Of a stretch of 64,000 nt of DNA, positions 44,938 to 52,963 are shown in pieces. Location of the stretch: assembly GCA_022773425.1 (NCBI GenBank), contig JALFBM010000014.1:1-64000 (forward strand), in the 5' to 3' direction. Below the pieces are notes generated by a model that saw only the letters and a list, made by a program, of their open reading frames with translations, did not search any database and was not told the origin of the DNA. Position 1 is the first letter of the stretch. Each line of letters opens with the position of its first letter. Both the position numbers and the translations under genes were made by a program. The DNA is from Selenomonadaceae bacterium. Its GTDB lineage: Bacteria > Bacillota > Negativicutes > Selenomonadales > Selenomonadaceae.

Positions 44938-46683
44938 ATGATGAAGAGGAAACGTAGCAATCGCATCCCCTTGAGCCCCATTTTGAAACGGGTGAAGCTT
45001 TATTTCGATTTGCTGAAGCGAAGCACGGATGCTTACCTTTATGTCGAGGATATTCCATCGAAGATTGCGATGCTTTCACCGAACCTTGTGCAGGATTTTG
45101 ACCTGCCGAACGAGGTCATGGAGAATCTGCACGAACGCTGGGCGCAATTGATTCATCCGGAGGAACGGGTGGCTTATGAAACGTCTTTTCGGGAGTCTGT
45201 GGAAAAGGAAAACGTCTTCGACTGGTCGGATGAGTATCGAGTAAAAACGCGGAAGGGCGAGTACATCTGGGTGCGGGCCCGCGGGCGCGTCGGCATGGAC
45301 GAGCAGGGAAAGCCGCAGCTGTTCGTCGGCGTCATGACGCGGATGGCGCGGCGCAATCAGGCGGACGAGGTCACGGGCCTGCTCAACAAGTATCAGTTCG
45401 AACGCGGCGTGAAGGCCGCGCTCGCGAACTGGCGCGCGACGCAGGAGGGCGGCGCCATTTTGCTCTTCGGCCTCGATAACTTCAAGATCGTCAACGAGAC
45501 GAACAACCGGAGCTTTGGCGACCAGGCGCTGAAGCATGTCGCCCGCGCGGTCGAGAAGATCCTGCCGGAAGGCATGACGCTCTACAAGCTGGACGGCGAC
45601 GAGTACGCGACCATATACCCGGGGGCGGGCAAGCAAGAGATCGCGGAGCTGTTCGCGAGCCTGCAGAGTACCCTTTCTCACCCGCATACGATCGACGGGC
45701 GGCCATTCTTCTGCACGGCATCGGCGGGGACGGCCTTTTATCCGGCGGCGGGCAAGGACTATCTCGTCCTGCACAAGCACGCGGAGGCCGCCATGGATTT
45801 CGCGAAGCAGGAGGGCAAGAACCGGAACTGCCTGTTCACGAAAGAGCAGTACAATCGCTGGGTGCGCTCGATTTCCATCCGGGACGCGATGTTCTCGAGC
45901 GTCGAGAACGGCTGCGAGGGGTTCAGCCTGTTCTATCAGCCGCAGGTTGACGCGCGGACGCAGAAGCTCATCGGCGCGGAGGCGCTGCTCCGCTGGAAGA
46001 ACCCGAAGGGCCGCATGGTCGCTCCTATGGAGTTTATTCCCGTCCTCGAGGAGACCAAGCTGATCATCCTCGTCGGCAAATGGATTTTTGAGGAGGCCGT
46101 CAAGACCTGCAAGAAATGGCGAAAGATCCAGCCCAATTTCCGCATGAGCATCAATCTGAGCTATGAGCAGGTCCGCGATCTGTCATTCCAGGATTTCGTG
46201 CTGACCTGTCTCGAGGCCTATCACATGCCTCCGGATTCCGTGACGCTGGAGCTCACGGAGAGCAAGATCGTCGCGGACTGGAGCTTTGTCAACAAGCAAT
46301 TTGACCAGTTCCGGCAGTCCGGCGTCCACATCGCGATGGATGATTTCGGGACGGGCTATTCCTCGCTTTCCTCCCTGAAGAATCTTTCCTGTGACATCGT
46401 GAAGATTGACCGGGAATTCGTCAAGGAGATATTGGCGAATGAATTCGACCGCGAGCTCGTGAAATACACGGTCGCGCTCTGCCACAGCATCGGGATTTGC
46501 TGCTGCATCGAGGGCGTGGAGGATGACGATGTGTTCCGGCTGCTGCGCGATACTTGCATGGCCGACTCGATTCAGGGGTATCTGTTCGGCCACCCGGAGA
46601 GCGAAGAGAACTTCGAAAAGGAATTTTTTCACAGCGGAGGCGTAATGCCGGAACTGCCGCCGGAAGAGCGCGCGAAATGGTAA
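44938..46683 (+). CDS. PAS-GGDEF-EAL protein, probable c-di-GMP phosphodiesterase
   Basis: 581 residues, cytoplasmic. PAS/PAC-type sensor (about 20-145), GGDEF domain (about 150-300) whose active loop is degenerate (LDGDEYA), and an EAL domain (about 320-570). The EAL domain keeps the catalytic set: GAEALLRWKNP, LELTESKI, MDDFGTGYSSL and CIEGVED. Expected to degrade c-di-GMP with the GGDEF part as a regulatory module. It is followed by queF, 12 bases away, an unusual partner. Confidence 0.9.
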   Translation: MMKRKRSNRIPLSPILKRVKLYFDLLKRSTDAYLYVEDIPSKIAMLSPNLVQDFDLPNEVMENLHERWAQLIHPEERVAYETSFRESVEKENVFDWSDEYRVKTRKGEYIWVRARGRVGMDEQGKPQLFVGVMTRMARRNQADEVTGLLNKYQFERGVKAALANWRATQEGGAILLFGLDNFKIVNETNNRSFGDQALKHVARAVEKILPEGMTLYKLDGDEYATIYPGAGKQEIAELFASLQSTLSHPHTIDGRPFFCTASAGTAFYPAAGKDYLVLHKHAEAAMDFAKQEGKNRNCLFTKEQYNRWVRSISIRDAMFSSVENGCEGFSLFYQPQVDARTQKLIGAEALLRWKNPKGRMVAPMEFIPVLEETKLIILVGKWIFEEAVKTCKKWRKIQPNFRMSINLSYEQVRDLSFQDFVLTCLEAYHMPPDSVTLELTESKIVADWSFVNKQFDQFRQSGVHIAMDDFGTGYSSLSSLKNLSCDIVKIDREFVKEILANEFDRELVKYTVALCHSIGICCCIEGVEDDDVFRLLRDTCMADSIQGYLFGHPESEENFEKEFFHSGGVMPELPPEERAKW

Positions 46684-46695
46684 AGGAGACAGACG

Positions 46696-47187
46696 ATGCC
46701 AAGAGAGAAAGAAAAGGAGAACATCACCCTTCTCGGAGAAAAGCATGTTCCCTATGATTACGATTACCATCCGGAGGTGCTCGAGACCTTCGAAAACAAG
46801 CATCCGGATCATGATTATTGGGTCAAGTTCAACTGTCCGGAGTTCACGGCATTGTGCCCGATTACGGGGCAGCCGGACTACGCGACCCTCTATATTTCCT
46901 ATGTGCCGGCGGTCCGCATGGTCGAGAGCAAGTCGCTGAAGCTCTATCTCGTGAGCTTCCGCAACCACGGGGATTTCCACGAGGACGTCGTCAACGTCAT
47001 TCTGAAGGATCTCGTCCGACTCATGGAGCCGAAGTACATCGAGGTCTGGGGGAAGTTCCTGCCGCGCGGCGGCATTTCCATCGATCCGTACACGAACTAT
47101 GGGAAGCCGGGCACGAAATACGAGAAGCTCGCGGAGCACCGCTTCATGGAACACGATCTCTATCCGGAAAAGGTGGACAATCGATGA
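46696..47187 (+). CDS. queF: NADPH-dependent preQ0 reductase
   Basis: Reduces 7-cyano-7-deazaguanine to preQ1 for tRNA queuosine. Type I QueF of 163 aa. The nucleophile is Cys54 in [14 protein letters not shown], with Asp61 in place, and the NADPH/binding motif [15 protein letters not shown] begins at Glu77. GAGACAG precedes ATG 46696. The stop overlaps the following pyridoxine kinase start (ATGA). Other queuosine genes are not in the window. Confidence 0.95.
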   Translation: MPREKEKENITLLGEKHVPYDYDYHPEVLETFENKHPDHDYWVKFNCPEFTALCPITGQPDYATLYISYVPAVRMVESKSLKLYLVSFRNHGDFHEDVVNVILKDLVRLMEPKYIEVWGKFLPRGGISIDPYTNYGKPGTKYEKLAEHRFMEHDLYPEKVDNR

Positions 47188-48008
47188 AAAGACAGAAACG
47201 CATCGCGCTCGTCAACGATATCACGGGCTTCGGCCGTTGCTCGGTGGCGGTAGAGCTCCCGTTGATCTCGGCGATGAAGGTGCAGGCGTGTCCGCTGCCG
47301 ACGGCCATTCTGTCGGTGCACACCGGTTTTCCCCATCATTTTCTCGATGATTATACGGATCGCATGAAGCCGTACATCGACAGCTGGGAGCAGAATCATC
47401 TCGCGTTCGACGGCATTGCGACGGGGTTCCTCGGCTCGGCGGAACAGATCGATATCGTCATCGACTTCATTCGCCGCTTTAAGCAGCCGTCGACGCGCGT
47501 GATGGTCGATCCCGTGATGGGGGACTACGGAAAGCTCTATTCGTCGTATACGGAGGAGATGTGTGTCCGCATGCGGAAGCTTCTCGCCTATGCGGATATC
47601 GTGACGCCGAATCTGACGGAGGCCTGTCAGCTACTCGGTCGGCCCTATCCGGCGGGGGGCCGCGTCAATGAGCGGGAGCTCGCCGGTATGGCGAAACAGC
47701 TCGCGGACCGCGGGCCGTCGCAGGTCGTGATCACGGGGCTCAGCGAGGGCGATGAAATCGAGAACTACATCTATGAGGCGCATCGAGGCAAGATGCTCCG
47801 CCAGAAGAAAATCGGCGGGGACCGGTCTGGGAGCGGCGATGCGTTCGCGGCCATCGTCAGCGCGAGCCTGATCAACGGCGACAGCCTCGAGCACGCGGTG
47901 CGGCGGGCGGCGGACTTCATCAGCAAATGTCTCGCCTACGCCGTGGAGCTCGACCTCCCGTGGAACTACGGCCTGCCGTTTGAGGAGTATTTGACCGAGC
48001 TTCGGTGA
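47184..48008 (+). CDS. pdxY: Pyridoxine/pyridoxal/pyridoxamine kinase
   Basis: 274-residue ribokinase-like enzyme that phosphorylates B6 vitamers. Seen: [22 protein letters not shown], the [14 protein letters not shown] substrate loop, [26 protein letters not shown] and the anion hole/catalytic [12 protein letters not shown], where Asp is the base. No signs of truncation. The frame is open upstream within queF but ATG 47184 is the coupled start. It could equally be called pdxK. Confidence 0.9.
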   Translation: MKRQKRIALVNDITGFGRCSVAVELPLISAMKVQACPLPTAILSVHTGFPHHFLDDYTDRMKPYIDSWEQNHLAFDGIATGFLGSAEQIDIVIDFIRRFKQPSTRVMVDPVMGDYGKLYSSYTEEMCVRMRKLLAYADIVTPNLTEACQLLGRPYPAGGRVNERELAGMAKQLADRGPSQVVITGLSEGDEIENYIYEAHRGKMLRQKKIGGDRSGSGDAFAAIVSASLINGDSLEHAVRRAADFISKCLAYAVELDLPWNYGLPFEEYLTELR

Positions 48009-48034
48009 CACCTGGCTTGTTAGGAGGAACGAAT

Positions 48035-48697
48035 ATGCTTGTCTATGCCACGCATGCGGGCGGACGCTATCTGCCGCTCGAGGAATCCCTGAAGGAGCAG
48101 CCGGAGGGGAAGCGCAATCTCTATGTGAACATTACGAACCAGTGCAACTGCAGCTGCACGTTTTGCCTGCGCAATATGAAGAAAATGGGCGCGTCGTCGT
48201 CGCTCTGGCTCAAGAACGGTGAGCCGACCGTGGACGAAGTGAAAAAAGCGCTCGACGCCGTGCCCTGGACCTGTATCAAGGAAGTCGTGTTCTGCGGATT
48301 CGGCGAGCCAACCATGCGCCTGCCGGAGCTGCTGGAGCTCCTGGCCTATGTCAAAAAGACGCACCCGGGCATGCCGACGCGCCTGAACACGAATGGCCTC
48401 GCGGAGCTCCAATACGGAGAAGATGTCGCAAGCCGGTTCCAGGGCCTCCTCGATACCGTCTCCATCAGCCTCAACGCCTCGAACGCGGAACGCTATTATG
48501 AACTGACGCGCGCGCGGTTCGGCCTGGCGTCTTACGAGGGGATGTTGACGTTTGCCGAGCACTGCAAGCCCTATGTGCCGAACGTCGTCATGACGATCGT
48601 CGACAAGGTAGAGAGCCCCGATGAAATCGAGAAATGCAAGAAGATCTGCGCGGCGCGCCATCTTAAACTCCGCATCCGCCCGTACGAGGATTCTTGA
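48035..48697 (+). CDS. Radical SAM protein, TatD-associated type
   Basis: 220 residues, a short radical SAM core. The cluster motif CNCSCTFC is C-X3-C-X2-C in NITNQCNCSCTFCLRN. GEPT in VVFCGFGEPTMRLPEL and NTNGL are the usual SAM-binding strands. This matches small radical SAM proteins often found beside TatD nucleases; no tatD is here, and the substrate is unknown. ATG 48035 is preceded by TTAGGAGG; the frame is open from 48005. Last gene before a terminator. Confidence 0.85.
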   Translation: MLVYATHAGGRYLPLEESLKEQPEGKRNLYVNITNQCNCSCTFCLRNMKKMGASSSLWLKNGEPTVDEVKKALDAVPWTCIKEVVFCGFGEPTMRLPELLELLAYVKKTHPGMPTRLNTNGLAELQYGEDVASRFQGLLDTVSISLNASNAERYYELTRARFGLASYEGMLTFAEHCKPYVPNVVMTIVDKVESPDEIEKCKKICAARHLKLRIRPYEDS

Positions 48698-48725
48698 TTT
48701 TCGGATTGTCCCCTCAAACACGAAT

Positions 48726-48773
48726 TAGACCGGTCCACAACGTGTCCTCACGCATGTGAACCGGTCTATTTTT
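48726..48773 (+). terminator. Intrinsic terminator
   Basis: TAGACCGGT (48726-48734) pairs with ACCGGTCTA (48760-48768), with an inner ACGTG/CATGT possibility and five T. Confidence 0.85.
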
Positions 48774-49035
48774 GGTTTGCCATAGATACCTGTTTTCCTT
48801 TTCTATTCAATTGTCGCGAGGAACCTTCTCGAGCAAGTCCTTCGCTTTCCTCGGATATGAATCGTCGCTCTATTTTCATGTTCAGCTGAAACACTATCCG
48901 GGACACCATTTCATCTTTCCCTTGCTCTGACGTTGTGCGCCTGACTTCCGCCGGCCTCGGGGCTTTTGCGGCAGCTCCCTGAGCTATCGTCATCGGCCCT
49001 AACCACGCCTGATGCTGGATATTCTTTTTCTTCAA
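48766..49035 (-). CDS. Uncertain minus-strand frame, 89 aa
   Basis: Opens at TTG 49035 without a convincing ribosome site and ends inside the terminator region. The product is Lys/Arg/Glu/Gln-rich, helical in appearance, with no recognised motif; its second half (from about residue 50) is the most protein-like. It lies downstream of the small gene at 49115-49195 and could share its promoter at 49226. It may be real, a decayed gene or chance; the surrounding DNA is less GC-rich than the flanking genes. Confidence 0.3.
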   Translation of the reverse strand: MKKKNIQHQAWLGPMTIAQGAAAKAPRPAEVRRTTSEQGKDEMVSRIVFQLNMKIERRFISEESEGLAREGSSRQLNRKGKQVSMANQK

Positions 49036-49114
49036 CGATGCACTTGCTAGTCAGTCCGGAAAGAAGACTGGTGATGCAGAATGATCAAATAACCTTCACA
49101 TCCTTTCTATGTTA

Positions 49115-49195
49115 CTAGAAAGCGGTTATCCGTAAGAGAAAAGCCAATTGGTTCGAGCTCCCGCCGGCCGCTCGCCCTACAAGACTCCTGACCAT
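49115..49195 (-). CDS. 26-codon micro-ORF with good expression signals
   Basis: On the minus strand a promoter (49226-49254), AAAAGGAG (49204-49211) and an ATG at the ideal eight-base spacing lead into 26 codons. The peptide is Gly/Ser/Arg-rich first, then hydrophobic (SSNQLAFLLRITAF). A regulatory leader peptide or a small membrane peptide are both possible; I recognise no family. The longer open frame upstream of the ATG (to 49312) crosses the promoter and is not expected to be used. Confidence 0.5.
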   Translation of the reverse strand: MVRSLVGRAAGGSSNQLAFLLRITAF

Positions 49196-49225
49196 CTGGC
49201 GTGCTCCTTTTCTCTTTTCACTTAT

Positions 49226-49254
49226 AGTATAGCATTCCATGCCGACGATGGCAA
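49226..49254 (-). promoter_or_regulatory. Promoter of the micro-ORF
   Basis: Minus-strand TTGCCA (49249-49254), 17 bases, TATACT (49226-49231). Confidence 0.6.
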
Positions 49255-49387
49255 GACCTTTTGACAGAAAATTTGATAAAAATCGACAAATTCCGACAAA
49301 ATGAGCATACAAATGCGAAAAAACTTTTCCTCAATGGCGAGTGGAATATAGTATAATAAAGAAGAATCGAGTAGAGGAGAGATTGCT

Positions 49388-50230
49388 ATGAAACATCTGA
49401 TTATCGTCCGCGGCGGCGGAGAGCTCGCGACGGGTGTGATTCACTGCCTGCACCGCGCGGGTTTTCGCGTGCTGGCGCTGGAAAAGGCGTTGCCGACAGC
49501 GACGCGGCGCCGCGTCGCGTTTTCGGACGCCATGTATCGCGGGGAAATGACCGTGGAGCGCGTGACTTGCTACAAGGCGGAAAATCTCGACGAGGCGAGA
49601 AAATACCTGAAAAACGGCGAGGTCACGATGCTGGATGATCCGGAGGGCAGATGCATCGCCAAGCTTTCGCCGGCCGTCGTCGTCGACGCGATTACGGGCA
49701 AGCACAATTATGGGACAAACCGGAAGATGGCGCCGCATACCATCGCCCTGGGGGCAGGGTTCTGCGCGGGGCGCGATGTCGACACGGTCGTTGAAATCGC
49801 GCGCGGGCACAATCTCGGCCGCCTGATCTACGACGGCTACAGTGCGAAGGATGACCGCAGCAACGGCTATGTCGGCGTAGACCGCAACATCGAACATCTC
49901 GTCTTTGCACCGGTCGGCGGGACGGTCGACGTGCTGCGCACGATTTCCCAGTTCGTCAAGAAGGACGAATCCATCGCGCATATCCATGGCGAGGACGGCA
50001 GCATCCTTGAGATTCGGGCGACGATCGACGGCATCCTGCGCGGTGCGGTGCACAGCGGCAGCGAGGTCGCGAAGGGTCAGCGCATTGCGGATATTCACCC
50101 GACGATGGGACAGGAGGAGTGCTTCACGATTTCGGATAAGGCGCGCTGCATCGGCGGCAGCGTGCTCGAGGATGTCATGGCGTGGTGGCACGCAAGCCAT
50201 CATCGCCGCGGCTTCCTCTCGCGTCTGTGA
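49388..50230 (+). CDS. yqeB: YqeB family protein (selenium-dependent molybdenum hydroxylase-associated)
   Basis: 280 residues with a start HLIIVRGGGELATGVIHCL, a Rossmann-like GGGELATG, then TMLDDPEGRCIAKLSPAVVVDAI and a C-terminal biotinyl-like/beta region (FAPVGGTVDVLRTISQFVKK). This matches EF2563/YqeB, which accompanies selenium-dependent molybdenum hydroxylase genes. None of the usual partners (xdh-like, yqeC, selD) is in the window, so it is an isolated member here. AGAGGAGAG precedes the ATG; TATAAT lies at 49352-49357. Confidence 0.85.
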   Translation: MKHLIIVRGGGELATGVIHCLHRAGFRVLALEKALPTATRRRVAFSDAMYRGEMTVERVTCYKAENLDEARKYLKNGEVTMLDDPEGRCIAKLSPAVVVDAITGKHNYGTNRKMAPHTIALGAGFCAGRDVDTVVEIARGHNLGRLIYDGYSAKDDRSNGYVGVDRNIEHLVFAPVGGTVDVLRTISQFVKKDESIAHIHGEDGSILEIRATIDGILRGAVHSGSEVAKGQRIADIHPTMGQEECFTISDKARCIGGSVLEDVMAWWHASHHRRGFLSRL

Positions 50231-50916
50231 GCGCGGGGAAGGGCAGCATTCGCGAGGCGTTGCTGTCCTTTTTGTTTCCGCCGCACTGCCCGCATTGCCA
50301 TGCCTATGTGGAAGCGCGCGGAGACTGGTGCCCGGCGTGTCTTGCAGAGATCGCGCATTTCACGGTTTACCCGGGATTCGGCAGCGTTGCGCGTGCCTGC
50401 TCGTTCGGCGCATACCGGGGCGGTCTGCGCGACTTGATCCGCGGACTGAAATATCAGCGAAGGGAGAGTGCGCTGCCGTATATCGAAACGGTGCTGCAGT
50501 TCGTCGCGGAGGGGGAACAACGGGCCATGGCCGCGGACTTCCTGCGGCCTGGGATCCTCGCCGTGCCCGTCCCGCTGGCGAGGGCTCGGCAGAAAGAGCG
50601 CGGCTTTAACCAGGCGGAGCGCATTTTCTCGGGCTGGCTGGCAGAACACGGCATCGAGATGCAGGCCGTGCTCGCGCGGACGCGGGAAACGCGGCCGATG
50701 TACGGGCTCGGGCGCCATGCGCGCCGCGAGAATCTGCGGGGCGCCTTTGCCCTTGCAGACGGTGTGGCGCCGGAGCAGATCCGCGGCCGCCGCATTTTGC
50801 TGCTCGACGATATTCTGACGACGGGAGCGACGCTGGAGGCCTGTGCGGCCGTACTGCATCGGGCGGGGGCCGGCGAGATTCTCGGCATGGTTCTCGCGAG
50901 CGACCATGCCGTATAG
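50227..50916 (+). CDS. comF: ComF-family phosphoribosyltransferase-like protein
   Basis: 229 residues. N-terminal zinc-ribbon cysteines (CPHCHAYVEARGDWCPAC) followed by a PRTase domain with VPVPLARARQKERGFNQAE and the PRPP loop LLLDDILTTGATL. ComF acts in DNA uptake in Bacillus, other members in DNA repair. I choose GTG 50227, which overlaps the yqeB stop; ATG 50182 in the same frame is possible. Its place before yvyF/flgM is the comF-flagellar order of Bacillus. Confidence 0.9.
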   Translation: MSAGKGSIREALLSFLFPPHCPHCHAYVEARGDWCPACLAEIAHFTVYPGFGSVARACSFGAYRGGLRDLIRGLKYQRRESALPYIETVLQFVAEGEQRAMAADFLRPGILAVPVPLARARQKERGFNQAERIFSGWLAEHGIEMQAVLARTRETRPMYGLGRHARRENLRGAFALADGVAPEQIRGRRILLLDDILTTGATLEACAAVLHRAGAGEILGMVLASDHAV

Positions 50917-51054
50917 CTGGCAGATTTCCTCATAGGAAAGTTTAATCCCGTGTGCTATGGCAAAAAAGAGGAAAAAGCCGTGTGCTTGTAGAATGTTCTA
51001 GTCAAGAGAAAACATGGGGCGCCATCTGCGGCGCCTGCGATGGGGATGAGTGTG

Positions 51055-51474
51055 ATGGCTGGAAAATTGAAGAACTGCCCGATCTGCGGCAGACTGTATA
51101 TGGACACGGGACTGCATGTGTGCAGAGACTGCTACGACAAGCGCGAAAAGATGGAATCGGAGATCATCAATTTCGTGCGCGATAACCCGAATTCGACGGT
51201 GCCGGAAATCATTGAGGCGACCGGTGCCAGCGAGAAGCTTATCAAAGAGATGATCCGGCAGGGCCGCTTCATCCAGGTCGGCGTGAAGATGAGCTACCCG
51301 TGCAAGATGTGCGGGGCACCGATCATCTCGGGCGAGATCTGCCCGTCCTGCATGGCAAAGATGCAGAAGGACCTGCAGGCGCAGGCCGCAAAGATCACGG
51401 CGGCCAGGCAGGCGGAGAAAGACCGCCGCAACCAGCGCGGCATGTACTCGATGCATGAGAAAAAGAAAAAATGA
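51055..51474 (+). CDS. yvyF: YvyF-like flagellar operon protein
   Basis: 139 residues with two zinc-ribbon pairs (CPICGRLYMDTGLHVCRDC and CKMCGAPIISGEICPSC) flanking a winged-helix-like middle. The middle contains NSTVPEIIEATGASEKLIKEMIRQGRF. This is the small protein (TIGR03826/YvyF) between comF and flgM in Bacillus, thought to regulate flagellar genes. ATG 51055 is favoured; 51046 and 51040 are in frame. Ends in a run of Lys and a terminator follows. Confidence 0.86.
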   Translation: MAGKLKNCPICGRLYMDTGLHVCRDCYDKREKMESEIINFVRDNPNSTVPEIIEATGASEKLIKEMIRQGRFIQVGVKMSYPCKMCGAPIISGEICPSCMAKMQKDLQAQAAKITAARQAEKDRRNQRGMYSMHEKKKK

Positions 51475-51503
51475 GGCACGAAGCGAGAAACGAAGAGAAA
51501 AAG

Positions 51504-51535
51504 GGCGCGAGACTTAAGTCTCGCGCCTTTTTTTT
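51504..51535 (+). terminator. Intrinsic terminator before flgM
   Basis: A perfect 24-base palindrome (GGCGCGAGACTT / AAGTCTCGCGCC) with eight T. The flagellar genes that follow must therefore have their own promoter; none with a clear sigma-28 pattern was found in 51536-51585. Confidence 0.85.
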
Positions 51536-51585
51536 CGATACTGTTACTAGGAAAATAATTTCTTTCTTTTAAGGTGGTGAGGGTT

Positions 51586-51867
51586 ATGACCATCAATCAT
51601 GGCATTCAGGCAGTGTCGAGCGTTTACGCGAATGCACCGGTTGCGCAGGCTGCACGCAAGATGCCAACGGCAAAAGCACGGGAAAATGGCGACGAATTCG
51701 TCGTGTCGAATGAGGCGAAGAGCTTCAGCAGCATGCTCGAGGAGCTTCGCAGTATGGATGAGGTCCGCGAGGACAAGGTCGCGGCGGTCACGCAGCAGAT
51801 TGCGTCGGGGAGCTATTCTGTTTCCTCTGAAAATGTTGCGGCAAGCCTCTTGAACGCGAGATTCTAA
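51586..51867 (+). CDS. flgM: Anti-sigma-28 factor FlgM
   Basis: 93-residue negative regulator that holds sigma-28 until export of FlgM after hook completion. The C-terminal VREDKVAAVTQQIASGSYSVSSENVAASLL is the sigma-binding helix pair typical of the family; the N-terminal half is disordered-looking. ATG 51586 follows AAGGTGGTGAG; GTG 51574 is too close. Heads the hook-filament junction cluster. Confidence 0.9.
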   Translation: MTINHGIQAVSSVYANAPVAQAARKMPTAKARENGDEFVVSNEAKSFSSMLEELRSMDEVREDKVAAVTQQIASGSYSVSSENVAASLLNARF

Positions 51868-51885
51868 GGCAGGGGAGAGACAGCT

Positions 51886-52371
51886 ATGTGGCGTGAACTC
51901 ATCGCATTGCTCCGGCAGATCCGCAATGCCTACGCGAAGAGCATCGACATTGGGAAAAAGAAGCACCATGCCCTCGTCGGGCTGGATTTCCAGACACTGG
52001 ACGCGCTGAACAAGCAGGAAGAGACGCTCACCGGTGAAATCCGCCAGCTGGAGGAGAAACGCCTGCAGCTCATGGCGAAGCTCTCCAAGGAGCAGGCCGG
52101 CATCGAGCAGGACATCAAGCTCAGCAAGCTGCTCGCGAAGCTTCCGACGAGTCCGGTCCGTGAAACGCTCTATGCGCTTTACGCGGAGCTCTCGGAAAAC
52201 GTCAAGGCGGCCAGACAGCTTTCAGACGACAACCGCGTGCTGATTCGCGCGGCAATGACGGCGGTTTCCTACCATCTGAACCGCTTCGGCGGTGCCCGGG
52301 CGGATTCTACGTACGGACGCAGCGGAGCCGAGGGCGGCACGCAGCAGCAGAATCTCGATTTTCGAGCTTGA
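51886..52371 (+). CDS. flgN: FlgN-type export chaperone
   Basis: 161 residues, almost wholly coiled-coil (residues about 1-130) with LDALNKQEETLTGEIRQLEEKRLQL, typical of FlgN, the chaperone for FlgK and FlgL. A low-complexity tail follows (GGTQQQ). Located immediately upstream of another chaperone-like gene and flgK. GGGGAGAG ribosome site. Confidence 0.82.
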   Translation: MWRELIALLRQIRNAYAKSIDIGKKKHHALVGLDFQTLDALNKQEETLTGEIRQLEEKRLQLMAKLSKEQAGIEQDIKLSKLLAKLPTSPVRETLYALYAELSENVKAARQLSDDNRVLIRAAMTAVSYHLNRFGGARADSTYGRSGAEGGTQQQNLDFRA

Positions 52372-52418
52372 GAACCGGGATCGGAGCGGTAGAGTTTTTG
52401 AGAAAAGGAGGCAAAGGG

Positions 52419-52940
52419 ATGGAGCAGACTGGAGAACGAGGGGGCAAAGCATCGGTTTGCGGTGTGGATGCCAATACGGATGCCGTTTCCCTGCTTTATC
52501 AGCAGCTCGGACTCCTGAACGATGCCTCGGCGCGCGTCAAGGCTCTGCAGGAAACGCTGAAACACAGCACGTCCGGCAAAGGCGTGCGCGAGACCGTCAA
52601 GGAACTCGAAACGATCCTGACGGGGCTGTTTTCGTTTGAAAAGGTGCAGGAGGCATTCCTGCGGCAGCGTGGCTTTTCCGCGATGCGTGACAGCCTTGTG
52701 GCGCTGCCTGTAGCGAAACGGGCGGCCGGGCAGAAGCTCCTGCGCGCGAATGCCGCGCTGGAGCACCGGCTGCGCGGCCAGATCGTCAGCGCGCAGACCC
52801 TTCTGCAGAACAGCAAGGCGTTCGTCGATTTTCATGTCAACGTCATGAACCAGGCACAGGCGAGCGAGACCTACGCGCCGCCGGGCGCCTCAACCGTGGA
52901 AAATCCCCGCGGCGTCAAGATGTTTGACGCCAATATTTAA
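52419..52940 (+). CDS. Second small flagellar helical protein, chaperone-like
   Basis: 173 residues starting MEQTGERGGKASVCG, mostly alpha-helical (LLYQQLGLLNDASARVKALQETL). It resembles neither FlgK nor a known enzyme, but has the helical character of FlgN-type chaperones and sits between flgN and flgK. ATG 52419 follows AAAAGGAGG; an earlier in-frame ATG at 52368 overlaps the flgN stop. A role in junction-protein export is inferred from position only. Confidence 0.65.
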   Translation: MEQTGERGGKASVCGVDANTDAVSLLYQQLGLLNDASARVKALQETLKHSTSGKGVRETVKELETILTGLFSFEKVQEAFLRQRGFSAMRDSLVALPVAKRAAGQKLLRANAALEHRLRGQIVSAQTLLQNSKAFVDFHVNVMNQAQASETYAPPGASTVENPRGVKMFDANI

Positions 52941-52963
52941 CAAAGAAAGTACAGGTGACCGAA

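Noticed and set aside
49147-49170. tRNA-like T-arm (GGTTCGAGCTCCCGCC)
   Set aside because: No acceptor, D- or anticodon arms can be formed around it; it is the complement of part of the micro-ORF.
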